Counted from the stretch's first letter, positions 45,602 to 55,132 are shown. The stretch: DNA of 64,000 nucleotides from Clostridiales bacterium (GCA_022508245.1 JAFLVO010000003.1:1-64000), one strand, 5' to 3'. Notes: generated by a model from the letters alone, not told the origin. Made by a program: numbers and translations.

Positions 45602-46741
45602 ATGAGTAAATCAATATTTTCGTTTTTTTCAGGAGCAGGTCTATTAGATCTTGGGTTTGAACAATCAAAATATAATATTGTTTTAGTAAATGAATATAAT
45701 AGTGAATTTCTTAGGGCATATGAATTTGCAAGAAGTCAAAAAGGTATTCATAAACCAAAATGTAATAGTTACTGTTGCGACATAAATGAATTTTTAAGTG
45801 GAGAAAAACATACACGCATTCATCAATATATTGAAGTCGAGAGAAAATTGGGTAATTTAATAGGTTTTATTGGCGGTCCACCCTGTCCTGATTTTTCTGT
45901 CGGTGGAAAGAATAAAGGGCGTGAGGGAGTAAATGGCGCTTTAGCGCAAAGCTATGTTAATCTAATTATTGACTGTTCCCCCGATTTTTTTGTTTTTGAA
46001 AATGTAAAAGGATTAATAAAGACTGCTAAGCATAGAGAATACTATAACGAATTGAAACAGCAATTGCAAACTGCAGGCTATGTAATAGCGGACAAATTAC
46101 TTAATTCGTTATGCTTTGGTGTTCCTCAAGATAGAGAAAGAATAATATTAATTGGCATTAAAAGGGAAATGCAAAATTTAAATAAGGTAATTAATGATAA
46201 AAATGAAATCGAATTTCCTTGGTTTCAAAATGCGGTTTATAACGATGCGACAACAATTAAAAATTTAGAGTGGCCAACACGACAACCTTTTTCTTCGAAT
46301 ATCAGTAGACGGCAACCGAGAGCAATTAAAGAATATAGCGAATTAGCAGTTGAAACTTGGTTTAGAAAAAACGATGTAGAAGATCATCCCAATGGATCAG
46401 ATACTTTCAAAGTTAAGTCAGGATTACCCAAAATAAGTACCATAGAAGAAGGCGATGTTAGTCGTAAGTCATTTAAACGTTTACATAGATGGAGATATTC
46501 TCCAACAGCAGCCTATGGAAATAATGAAGTTCATTTACATCCCTACAAAATTAGACGTTTAAGTGTTGCTGAAACTATGGCTATTCAATCGTTACCAGAG
46601 TGGTTTGTGCTACCTGCTGACATGTCATTAACTAATAAATTTAAGGTAATTGGTAACGGTGTACCGGTTTTAATGGCAAAAGCTATTGCGGAGACTTTAA
46701 ATGATTTGCTTGATAGCTTAAAGGAGATTAATAATGATTAA
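45602..46741 (+). CDS. DNA (cytosine-5-)-methyltransferase
   Basis: 'FSFFSGAGLLDLGFEQSKYNIVLVNEY', catalytic 'GGPPCPDFSVGGKNKGREG', 'FFVFENVKGL', 'GVPQDRERIILIGIKR', 'IQSLPEWF...KVIGNGVPVLMAKAIAE'. Confidence 0.97.
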   Translation: MSKSIFSFFSGAGLLDLGFEQSKYNIVLVNEYNSEFLRAYEFARSQKGIHKPKCNSYCCDINEFLSGEKHTRIHQYIEVERKLGNLIGFIGGPPCPDFSVGGKNKGREGVNGALAQSYVNLIIDCSPDFFVFENVKGLIKTAKHREYYNELKQQLQTAGYVIADKLLNSLCFGVPQDRERIILIGIKREMQNLNKVINDKNEIEFPWFQNAVYNDATTIKNLEWPTRQPFSSNISRRQPRAIKEYSELAVETWFRKNDVEDHPNGSDTFKVKSGLPKISTIEEGDVSRKSFKRLHRWRYSPTAAYGNNEVHLHPYKIRRLSVAETMAIQSLPEWFVLPADMSLTNKFKVIGNGVPVLMAKAIAETLNDLLDSLKEINND

Positions 46742-49346
46742 AAAGATGTCATTCGATTCGCGTATAATTGAGCATATGGGAAAAGACTTAATTACAGCTC
46801 CGGAGGTTGCGTTAATAGAGTTAATCAAGAATTCAATTGATGCGAAAAGCCGATTTGTTAATCTAAATATTTATTCATCGTTTTCTAATGATAAATTACA
46901 AAAGCATAATGCTACTTTTGATATTAGTATTGTTGATCTAGAATTATTAAATAAACCTTGTTTATTGGTTGAAGATTTTGGCTTGGGAATGAATGAGTCA
47001 TTGTTGGAAGAAGGGTTTTTAAAAGTTGGTACACAAATTAAATTGCAAGAAGAAGATGTGTTATTTGGGCAAAAAGGCATTGGACGCCTTGCTGCTCAAA
47101 GACTTGGTAAAGTTTTAATAGTAGAGACGACGCAAAAAAAAGATAAATCGGTGAATATAGCAATAATTGATTGGTCTAAAATTGTTGGTTCACAAATTAA
47201 TGATATAGAAGTTCCGTATTATTCAATCGTTAAAGAAGATGATAATTTATCGTTTACAAGACTTTGGATTTTAGATGCGGCGATAGATGATATAATAGAT
47301 AGACCACAACAAGAATCATTTTTTGAAAATGAAATGGTTGAATTAAAAACAGATGTTGCATCAGCCTTGGCCTTTTTAGTGTCTCCTTATGATGAAACAA
47401 ATAGTATTAATATAAAAGTTTCATATAACTCAACTGAAATTCCTATTGCATTTAATAGAGAATTTTTGTCTGTTGCTGAAAGTGAGCATTCTTTTAGATT
47501 GTATATAAATGAAGAAAACAAACTCAATCTTGAAATGCAAATGGTTATTAAACCTTTTTTCATTGAAAAAATCCATAAAACCCGTTTAGGGGCAGAAGTG
47601 GATTTTACGAGATATAAGTTGACCACGCAAGGATATGTTGATTTATATAAAAAATATAAAGATAGATTTGAAAAAACCCTTTATAAATACATGTCAGAAG
47701 AAGAGTTAATCGCTTATTTTCAAGAACGGTTTAAGAATATCTATCGAAATAAATTTTCGGCGGGAAAGAAAGAAAAATATTTAGAATTCATTAATGGTTT
47801 GGCAGTTGACCAGATTAAAAATTTAGCAAAAATCAGCGATATTTTAGGAAAAATATTTTCGTTTAAACGGGATAATCTTGTAGGGTCTATTTATGTTGAC
47901 TTTGTACAACAGCAAGAAAAAAAACTGCTCGATGCATCAATTAAGGATGTTCAAAGATTTTTAAGAAATTTTAACGGGGTAAAGTTATATCGTAACAAAT
48001 ATAGAATAGGATTTTTAGGTAACAGAGATAATGACTGGATTGAAATGCAGCAATATCGAACCATGGGTCAGCAATTTTATAGATTCAATTTAGGCGATTC
48101 ATTGGGTTATGTTAAAATTAATGATAGTAAACAGAAATATATTAAAGAAATAAGTTCACGTTTGGATATTTATGCTGATGAGGTAGCAAGATCATTTAAA
48201 GATTTTGTTAATTATGTGTTCAATGACTTTTTTTATAAGTTTAATAAATCGGCAGATGATATTACACGTGATATTTTACTGGAAGAAGGTTTAATAGATA
48301 AAAAACTTCCGGAAAAAGTGGCAAAAGCAAGTGCCGATACGGAAAAACTATTAAAGCAAAATAAAGAATTATTAACAAAAATCATTAATACTAAACATCT
48401 TTTAAATCGAAATACTATCATAGATAAAGAAAATGCAGTAATACCAGCTAAAATTTATCAGACAACAATTGATACTTTAGAAAACATTGAAAGCAATGCA
48501 AATAAGACGCAGGATATAATTGTCCAAAGTCAAAAGCTATTGAGTGAAGCTACAGTTAGTTTAAGCAAGATAGAAATAGAAGCGTTCAATAATTTTAAGT
48601 TAATGGCAAACGGATTAATAACCGAGACAATCACACATGAATTGCATTCTTTGGTTAAAGATAAAGACAATGAGGGATCAGATGATTATTGGTCAAGTAT
48701 AGGCGATTACCTTATTGATAACAATGTGCAATTGTATAACAAGGATTTTAGAACTTTACACAATGTTTACAATACAGTTGTTTCTAAAATCTCTGATATA
48801 AGTGACCTGTATAATTTGCTTGAAGGTACATTTGTTAAGGGTGATAGTAAAACCGATTTTGCAAGCGAAAATATTGGAGAAACACTTGATAAAATAAAAT
48901 CAAATCTTAATAAAGACTTGAAAAAACAATCAATAGATTTATTACCGGTGAATTTGGATTTTACGATGCTGCTTCCCAAAGGAGTTATGTTGCATGTATT
49001 ATATAATTTAATTACTAATGCAGAATATTGGATTGATTATCGTAGAAAAAAAGCAAAGTATGATATTAAATATAAAAATGAAAGAAAAGATTATATAAAA
49101 GTTGAAAGAGTAAATAATGGCAGCATAGAAGTGACTGATAGCGGTTGCGGTGTACTCCAAAGCATGGAGCATGTGTTGTTTGAAGCTTTGCAATCCGGAA
49201 AAGAGGCAAATCAAGGTAGAGGTATGGGGCTCTATATTGTAAAACGACTTCTAAACACTTTTGATGCTGATATATATCTTTCAGAAGAAAGAAATATTTA
49301 CGGCAATAGGTATAAGTTCATAATTGTACTACCTACGGAGATTTAA
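46734..49346 (+). CDS. Dual-GHKL ATPase: N-terminal MutL/MORC-like domain, coiled-coil region, C-terminal HisKA-like + HATPase kinase-like domain
   Basis: N-terminal 'ALIELIKNSIDAKSRF', 'LLVEDFGLGMNE', 'LFGQKGIGRLAAQRLG'. C-terminal 'NGLITETITHELHSLVKD' (candidate phospho-His H635), 'LLPKGVMLHVLYNLITNAEYWID', 'IEVTDSGCGV', 'NQGRGMGLYIVKRLL'. Confidence 0.88.
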   Translation: MIKKMSFDSRIIEHMGKDLITAPEVALIELIKNSIDAKSRFVNLNIYSSFSNDKLQKHNATFDISIVDLELLNKPCLLVEDFGLGMNESLLEEGFLKVGTQIKLQEEDVLFGQKGIGRLAAQRLGKVLIVETTQKKDKSVNIAIIDWSKIVGSQINDIEVPYYSIVKEDDNLSFTRLWILDAAIDDIIDRPQQESFFENEMVELKTDVASALAFLVSPYDETNSINIKVSYNSTEIPIAFNREFLSVAESEHSFRLYINEENKLNLEMQMVIKPFFIEKIHKTRLGAEVDFTRYKLTTQGYVDLYKKYKDRFEKTLYKYMSEEELIAYFQERFKNIYRNKFSAGKKEKYLEFINGLAVDQIKNLAKISDILGKIFSFKRDNLVGSIYVDFVQQQEKKLLDASIKDVQRFLRNFNGVKLYRNKYRIGFLGNRDNDWIEMQQYRTMGQQFYRFNLGDSLGYVKINDSKQKYIKEISSRLDIYADEVARSFKDFVNYVFNDFFYKFNKSADDITRDILLEEGLIDKKLPEKVAKASADTEKLLKQNKELLTKIINTKHLLNRNTIIDKENAVIPAKIYQTTIDTLENIESNANKTQDIIVQSQKLLSEATVSLSKIEIEAFNNFKLMANGLITETITHELHSLVKDKDNEGSDDYWSSIGDYLIDNNVQLYNKDFRTLHNVYNTVVSKISDISDLYNLLEGTFVKGDSKTDFASENIGETLDKIKSNLNKDLKKQSIDLLPVNLDFTMLLPKGVMLHVLYNLITNAEYWIDYRRKKAKYDIKYKNERKDYIKVERVNNGSIEVTDSGCGVLQSMEHVLFEALQSGKEANQGRGMGLYIVKRLLNTFDADIYLSEERNIYGNRYKFIIVLPTEI

Positions 49347-49353
49347 ATAAATT

Positions 49354-51348
49354 ATGTTAACTTTACAAGAGATATTTGCGACAACAGAATTGAAGGGAAT
49401 AATTTCTATTGAAGATGCATGGACATATTCGAAGAAAGTAGAGGCTGTTTTGTTTGATCTATATAGAATGCCTGAACAAGACAGGCAACTCTGTTTAGAA
49501 AGCGTAAAATTAAAGAATAGAGAGATTCATAACAAGATTAACGCTGTAATGACAAAACTATATGAAGAGGGCTTTAACATTGAAGGTAAAGCGGCCGGAA
49601 TAATTAAAAGATATGTCAGTGAAGGCGCAGGCAGGCTGATTGATAGTATCACGACTGAAGACATAGAAAATATTGATGAAATTGTAAAAGAATACGGATT
49701 AAGCCTTGATGAACTAGGCATAGCATCATTAAAAGATATAATTTCTGCAGGTAAGGAGCTTGGAAGTATATCATTTAGATTTTACGCTGATTTTTTAAAT
49801 GAGGATAAAACTCATATGGAAGATGCCATTCATAAATTAACTGAGAATGGCGGATATGTTTTATGTATAATAGATGATCAACTTAACGGTAGCAACAGAG
49901 CGCATGAAATAATTGCAACAATAGAGACCTCCGATTATAAAGATAAAACAATTTGCGTTTTATTAACTTCTAATGATAATACGGCAAACCAAAAATTTAA
50001 CAATAATATTTTTGTTGAATTTATAAAAAAAAGTGCAAATAATAGCGGAAAACTTTTTGAGAATGCGTATTTATGTAGCCTATATAGAATCATGCTCAAG
50101 AAGCTTCAAGCTGCAAAAGTAAATGCAATCAATGAAACATTCGATAGTGCTTATTTAGATGAAAATACAGCTAATTTTATTTCCCAAATGGCTTTAAGTG
50201 ACGGAGCGCTAAATTTTGATTATATATTAAAATGGCTCGATATTAAAGAGAAAAAACATTTAGAATCAAAGCAGATAGAAGTAATAAAAAACGCTATAAA
50301 GCTTTCAAATGCTTTGAATCTGATAAATGTTGATAATGCCATAGAAGTCAACAACTATGGCGATGAAGATTTGTACAAAATTGATACATTTGATTTAACT
50401 GTAAATGAGCTGCGCAAGCCGATTGATATTGGCGATGTTTTTGAAGTGGATGGTAAAAATTTTATTTTAATTGGACAAGAATGCGATTTAGCTGTTAGAA
50501 GAAGCGGCGAGCGCAGGACTGAAATTTTGGAGTTTATATCTGCCGAATTACGTGACAAACCAATTAATTATAATAAAGAAATTGATCACGGATATGAACA
50601 GGCAATAATTAATAATTTTCCTGCCGGAGAGCAAATAAAATATATTTCTATTAATTGCGGCAGAAGATACTATGGTAAAACAGAAATTTTTGATATGTGT
50701 TCATTTGATAAAAATGGTATTGCACAAATATACCTTAACGATCCGTTATCTTTAGAAGTGAAAGCATTAATTTCTGAAGGTATGGAAAAAATGTATGGAA
50801 ATATTCAGGACAAATTTGAGAATTTGATTGAAGTTAGAAATATGATTAATAATGAAGATCTGTTTCTTGAATTTGGTCGCAGTGTGGGTTTGTCAACAAA
50901 GAACAATGAAGTTATAGATTATTTCTCATATGCAAAAGACGATAATCTTATCAAGTATAATGTTAAAAGACTTTGCCGTTTAAGGAAACACGCAGGTTTG
51001 CTACATAAACTTTATTTAAATCATAGAGGACGCCAGGCAGAAGAAGCAGTTTGTTTTAGTCGCTATTTAACTACTTATTATGTGTTAGGGGAAAAAGAAT
51101 ATAAAGCATACTGTTTGCGTTCGACAAATGATAGCAAGAATGAATATGACAAACTACATAGAAGTCATTGGGCTGTTAGACGGGAAGATGTTAATGAGTA
51201 TTTGATGCAAGTATATAACGTTGGATTGGATATCCAAGAAGAATATCTTTATTTGACTAAAATAGACGAAAAACAACTGGGATTTAATTTTATAAAGTCA
51301 TTCGATAAAGACAAAGATAGAGTTCGATTGACTATTAAAAAGATATAA
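49354..51348 (+). CDS. Uncharacterised protein with an internal receiver-like domain and a 'QECDL' C-terminal region
   Basis: 664 aa. 'YVLCIIDDQLNG' (D174/D175), 'TICVLLTSND' (T205), 'FVEFIKKS' (K225/226) match the receiver D-T/S-K pattern and spacing. C-terminal 'IDIGDVFEVDGKNFILIGQECDLAVRRSGERR'. Confidence 0.65.
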   Translation: MLTLQEIFATTELKGIISIEDAWTYSKKVEAVLFDLYRMPEQDRQLCLESVKLKNREIHNKINAVMTKLYEEGFNIEGKAAGIIKRYVSEGAGRLIDSITTEDIENIDEIVKEYGLSLDELGIASLKDIISAGKELGSISFRFYADFLNEDKTHMEDAIHKLTENGGYVLCIIDDQLNGSNRAHEIIATIETSDYKDKTICVLLTSNDNTANQKFNNNIFVEFIKKSANNSGKLFENAYLCSLYRIMLKKLQAAKVNAINETFDSAYLDENTANFISQMALSDGALNFDYILKWLDIKEKKHLESKQIEVIKNAIKLSNALNLINVDNAIEVNNYGDEDLYKIDTFDLTVNELRKPIDIGDVFEVDGKNFILIGQECDLAVRRSGERRTEILEFISAELRDKPINYNKEIDHGYEQAIINNFPAGEQIKYISINCGRRYYGKTEIFDMCSFDKNGIAQIYLNDPLSLEVKALISEGMEKMYGNIQDKFENLIEVRNMINNEDLFLEFGRSVGLSTKNNEVIDYFSYAKDDNLIKYNVKRLCRLRKHAGLLHKLYLNHRGRQAEEAVCFSRYLTTYYVLGEKEYKAYCLRSTNDSKNEYDKLHRSHWAVRREDVNEYLMQVYNVGLDIQEEYLYLTKIDEKQLGFNFIKSFDKDKDRVRLTIKKI

Positions 51349-51470
51349 ATTTACTATTTTCCTTACAGAAAGCGCAAAAAGGCACAAAAATGCCTATAAA
51401 ATGGCGAAAAGTTGGCAGAAAAAATGCGTATAGGTTGAAGATGTAAATATGTTAGACTGATATTGTCGAG

Positions 51471-51503
51471 AAGTGGGACTTGTAAAAGTTCCGCTTTTTT
51501 TGT
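51471..51503 (+). terminator. Rho-independent terminator after the m5C/dual-GHKL/receiver operon
   Basis: AAGTGGGAC-TTGTAAAA-GTTCCGCTT followed by a T tract. Confidence 0.65.
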
Positions 51504-51594
51504 TTGCAAAAATTACGGTTAGGCAATAATTGCGAGAAAACACTAAGTCATCTTTGCAGGCAATACATAACACAATATTCAGGCAGGGGATTTA

Positions 51595-51810
51595 ATGGAG
51601 ATAATAGTTGATAAGGACAAAAAACTGGTGGAAGTGTGGCTTTCGCGCATAGAGTCGGCAAAACCCGAAACGGAAGCGGCGCTGAAACTCATTTATGACG
51701 AATACTCGAAGATGAAGTTTAAAACGGTGGTGTTCCGTAGAGGAGCGGCGGGTATTAGAAGAAAACACTCGCCGCCCGTTCGGTATAGACCCGCAGAGCG
51801 AGACAGTTAG
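51595..51810 (+). pseudogene. Mobile-element small-protein fragment fused out of frame to the MuF-like remnant
   Basis: 'KLVEVWLSRIESAKPETEAALKLIYDEYSKMKFKTVVFRRG' resembles small proteins of Firmicute mobile elements. The frame breaks near 51730. Confidence 0.5.
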
Positions 51811-51832
51811 AGAAAGCTATGCCCGCAGTCAA

Positions 51833-52426
51833 ATGCAGCAGAAGAAGTTCGGAGCTGACGCACCGTATAAAACGCTCGGCGCGTTCCGTCGGGCATACCG
51901 CTCGGAGGAAGGAACGTTGCCTTATGCGAAGACACACTATTACCGCAGGGATAATCGACTGTTTGAGGAATATAAAGCTGTATTAAGTGCAGAAAAGATG
52001 CCGTCAACGCTTGCAGAATTTCAGCAAATGGAGTATAATGAAGGCAGAAGATTTGACTTGCTCCGTCAGTATAAAGAGTCGGTTGAAAAAGGCAAAGTAA
52101 ATAATATCGGATTTTATAAGTTTGAGGCTGTATTAAAAGAAGCAAACGAAAAAATTATTGGGATTACAACATCAACAGGCGTAAGAGTTGAAGGTATTTC
52201 ATATCACTTAATAGAAAGAATTATTTGCAGCGACAAAGAAAAACGCTTGGGTGTCTCAGTTGATAGAATTGTCGAAACTCTTATAAACGGAGCATGCGAC
52301 AATAAAATAAAGGTAAACGATAAAGGACAGAGAGGTGTTGGATTTATCGGTGAAGGGGTGTTTGTGTCATTTAATATTGATACAAAAACTGTAATTCAAT
52401 GTAGACCGATGTCGAGGAAGAAATAA
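51833..52426 (+). CDS. C-terminal remnant of a phage minor head (MuF-type) protein carrying a toxin-like C-terminal domain
   Basis: 'FRRAYRSEEGTLPYAKTHYYRRDNRLFEEYKAVLSAEKMPSTLAEFQQMEYNEGRRFDLLRQYKESVEKG', then 'TSTGVRVEGISYHLIERII...LGVSVDRIVETLINGA...GFIGEGVFVSFNIDTKTVIQCRPM'. Confidence 0.55.
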   Translation: MQQKKFGADAPYKTLGAFRRAYRSEEGTLPYAKTHYYRRDNRLFEEYKAVLSAEKMPSTLAEFQQMEYNEGRRFDLLRQYKESVEKGKVNNIGFYKFEAVLKEANEKIIGITTSTGVRVEGISYHLIERIICSDKEKRLGVSVDRIVETLINGACDNKIKVNDKGQRGVGFIGEGVFVSFNIDTKTVIQCRPMSRKK

Positions 52427-52430
52427 TAAA

Positions 52431-52643
52431 ATGGATAAGTTTATTATTACGGACAAACAGAAAGAGCAATTAAAGAGCTTGCTGACTAGAGAGGAATATG
52501 AAAGAGTAATTGCTCTTGAGTGGGAAGATTTTTCAGTTGAATTAAGTGGATGTATAGATGTTAGGTACATAGATGATGAGCCCACCAAAGAGGCGGAAGC
52601 AATAGAAAATATTTATTATGAAATTTATAATCAAAACTTATAA
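52431..52643 (+). CDS. Small acidic protein, candidate immunity/antitoxin for the upstream toxin-like domain
   Basis: 70 aa, starts 4 bp after the toxin-like ORF stop; acidic composition. Confidence 0.5.
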   Translation: MDKFIITDKQKEQLKSLLTREEYERVIALEWEDFSVELSGCIDVRYIDDEPTKEAEAIENIYYEIYNQNL

Positions 52644-52816
52644 GCACTTTTGCGGTTGATTGTAGAGGTGCTTTTATCTTACAGCAGATTTAAGGCAGTA
52701 GCGAAAATGCTCCTGTCTTTTATTATGCCCGAAAGCAGCTCACGGCGTAAAACTGGCGCGGCACATAAAACAATCTATGGGTAGCACGCCCGTATAAAAG
52801 TGCGTAGGAGGATTTT

Positions 52817-52942
52817 ATGAAAAGGCAGGAACTTAAGAACTTGCTCCAAGGCGTTGATAATGCAAACGAAATAATCGACCGCATAATGGAAATCAACGGC
52901 GAGGACATCGAAAACGCAAGGGCGTATTCTAGAACGGCATAA
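52817..52942 (+). CDS. GP20-like phage scaffold N-terminal remnant (41 aa); absent from the ORF track
   Basis: MKRQELKNLLQGVDNANEIIDRIMEINGEDIENARAYSRTA*, RBS TAGGAGG upstream; resembles the start of GP20-type minor structural proteins. Confidence 0.45.
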   Translation: MKRQELKNLLQGVDNANEIIDRIMEINGEDIENARAYSRTA

Positions 52943-53030
52943 TTTTTTACTAGATTTGTATTATTTTTTTCATTTTTTCGCATTCTAATTGCGTAGCCAC
53001 ATTTTGTGTTAATGCGGCTAAGGAGAATAT

Positions 53031-53576
53031 ATGAAAGCAACAGGAATTGTCAGAAGAATAGATGAACTTGGCAGAGTGGTTATCCCGAAGGAGATCCGCT
53101 CAACTTTGCGTTTGAAGTCGGGCGACCCGCTGGAAATATTTACGGACAGGGATGAGTTGATGCTTAAAAAGTACTCGCCCATTGCGTCGCTTGAAAAATT
53201 TTCGGAGGGGACAGCGAAGTCACTCTCCGATCTTTCTGGGCACATAGCGGTAATATGCGATACGGACGAGGTTCTACACGCCTCGGGGCGCGGACAGCGC
53301 GAATTTGACGGCAAAGAGCTGTCGGAAAATATGGAAAAGATTTTGCGCGAGAGAAAGAGCTATATTGCTAATCTTGCCGAGGGTGGAGACGTGGTTCCTA
53401 TCTGTCAAGGACAGTCGGATAGCGTCACGGCGCAGATAATCGTGCCGATAGTTTGTAACGGTGACTGTTTGGGCGCGGTCGCTCTTGTTTCCTGCGAGGA
53501 CGGCGCTAAAATCGAACCCGCCGCAATAAAGCTTGCACAGCTGTCTGCAAATATACTTGCAGGACAGTTTGAGTAA
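53031..53576 (+). CDS. spoVT: Stage V sporulation protein T
   Basis: AbrB-type N-terminus plus GAF-like C-terminus 'LSDLSGHIAVICDTDEVLHASGRGQREFDGKELSE...TAQIIVPIVCNGDCLGAVALV'. Confidence 0.95.
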   Translation: MKATGIVRRIDELGRVVIPKEIRSTLRLKSGDPLEIFTDRDELMLKKYSPIASLEKFSEGTAKSLSDLSGHIAVICDTDEVLHASGRGQREFDGKELSENMEKILRERKSYIANLAEGGDVVPICQGQSDSVTAQIIVPIVCNGDCLGAVALVSCEDGAKIEPAAIKLAQLSANILAGQFE

Positions 53577-53585
53577 TCTATAAAC

Positions 53586-53766
53586 GCGTTAAATAAGGCA
53601 TATGTTGGGGGTAATTGTATTATCTCCCGTATGTCTTTTTAGTTGCAAAAAATGTCGGTAATTAAGGCATATTACGGGGGCAATTTGATTTTCTAAAGTT
53701 GTTCCTTTATGATTCGTAAATTGCAATTAAGCAGTTAAATGCGGCATATTACGGGGGGAATTATTG
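53586..53766 (+). repeat. Three copies of a dispersed GCGTTAAATAAGGCATATTACGGGGGCAATTT element
   Basis: 53586-53620, 53657-53687, 53731-53764; five more copies elsewhere (7102-7133 rc, 10544-10580, 14803-14836, 14915-14950, 59039-59072). Confidence 0.8.
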
Positions 53767-55113
53767 AAAAACACACAAAAAACGGGCGGGCAGTCCTTTA
53801 TTAAGGGTGCTATAATCATATCGCTTGGCGGGTTTATATCCAAAGTGCTGGGCGCAGTTTACAGAATACCTCTCACTAAATTTTTAGGCGGAGAGGGCAT
53901 GGGTATTTACCAGATGGTCTATCCCCTTTACTGTATTCTTTTGACGGTGTCGGCATCGGGAATCCCCACTGGTATTGCAAGGCTTATTTCGTCGGGCAAG
54001 GGGTTCGGTGCCGAAAAACAGGCGTTCAGACTGTACGGCACCATAGGGGTTATCGGAACTCTTCTGATGTACGCTTTGAGCTCGTCGCTTGCCTCGATTC
54101 AGGGCGAGCCGGCAATTGCGCTGTGTTGTAAGCTCTTGTGCCCATCGGTGTTTTTTGTGTCTATGCTATCCGTAGTGAGGGGCTATTTTCAGGGCAAGGG
54201 CAATATGTATCCCACGGCAATTTCGGAAATTTCCGAACAGCTTATCAAGGTTGGCTTGGGGTGCGTGCTTGCCTATATCTTCCGTAAAAATTTAGCTTTC
54301 GCCGTTGCGTCAACCCTACTTGCCGTAACAGTAAGCGAAGCTGTGACTACGGGCGGAGTCGTGCTGTGGTATATGCGTAAGAGGGGAAGAAAGCCGTTAT
54401 ACAATCCTTTAAGCGTACCCATTTCAAGCATATTAAAATATACCATTCCTTTGACTCTTACTGCGATTGCTCTGCCTCTTTCGCAGTTTGCTGAAAGCAT
54501 AGTTGCCGTCCGCATTCTGCGCGAAATGGGCGACAACGCCACCGCACTCTACGGAATTTACTCGGGCTGTGCCGTAACAATAATCAACTTGCCCGTGTCG
54601 GTAACATACGGGCTTGCGGCTTCTAGCGTTCCGCAGATTTCCCCGCTCGCCGAAAGCGGGGATTTGGCAGAAGCAAAGAAAAGGGCGTTTAAGGCGCTTG
54701 CAATTACATTACTTGTGTCCGCACCCGCAGCGGTGGGGCTGTATATCTTTGCCCCGCTTGCCGCTAAATTAATTTTTGGCTCGCTGTCGGCCCAAGAAAA
54801 AATAATTCTTGTAGATTTAATAAGGATAATGGCGGTATCGTCGGTTACGCTTTCAATAGTGCAGACCTCGTCTGCCTGCATAACTTCGCTCGGAATGCCT
54901 ATAAAGAGTACCGTCACGCAGTGGACGACGGGCGTTTTGCGCGTAGCTCTTACGGCGGTACTGTTAAAGTTGACCCCGCTTGGCATCTACGGTGCGGCTT
55001 GGTCGGCTAACTGTGCGTATTTAGTTGCGTCTTTGCTCAATTTGTGGTATATTGTCAGGGTCGGCAGAAGAGCGCAGACAAACCGTGTTCTGCCCGTAAA
55101 AGCGCAGGTGTGA
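53764..55113 (+). CDS. spoVB: Stage V sporulation protein B / MOP flippase-type polysaccharide exporter
   Basis: 'SFIKGAIIISLGGFISKVLGAVYRIPLTKFLGGEGMGIYQMVYPLYCILLTVSASGIPTGIARLIS'; TTG start. Confidence 0.88.
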   Translation: MKNTQKTGGQSFIKGAIIISLGGFISKVLGAVYRIPLTKFLGGEGMGIYQMVYPLYCILLTVSASGIPTGIARLISSGKGFGAEKQAFRLYGTIGVIGTLLMYALSSSLASIQGEPAIALCCKLLCPSVFFVSMLSVVRGYFQGKGNMYPTAISEISEQLIKVGLGCVLAYIFRKNLAFAVASTLLAVTVSEAVTTGGVVLWYMRKRGRKPLYNPLSVPISSILKYTIPLTLTAIALPLSQFAESIVAVRILREMGDNATALYGIYSGCAVTIINLPVSVTYGLAASSVPQISPLAESGDLAEAKKRAFKALAITLLVSAPAAVGLYIFAPLAAKLIFGSLSAQEKIILVDLIRIMAVSSVTLSIVQTSSACITSLGMPIKSTVTQWTTGVLRVALTAVLLKLTPLGIYGAAWSANCAYLVASLLNLWYIVRVGRRAQTNRVLPVKAQV

Positions 55114-55132
55114 TTGCCCGTGGAGAGATAAA

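Noticed and set aside
26707-53130. The two spoVT-like N-termini as direct-repeat attachment sites (attL/attR) of an integrative element
   Set aside because: Protein identity is perfect over 33 aa but most codons differ, so there is no nucleotide direct repeat of the kind left by site-specific integration, and no integrase is visible.
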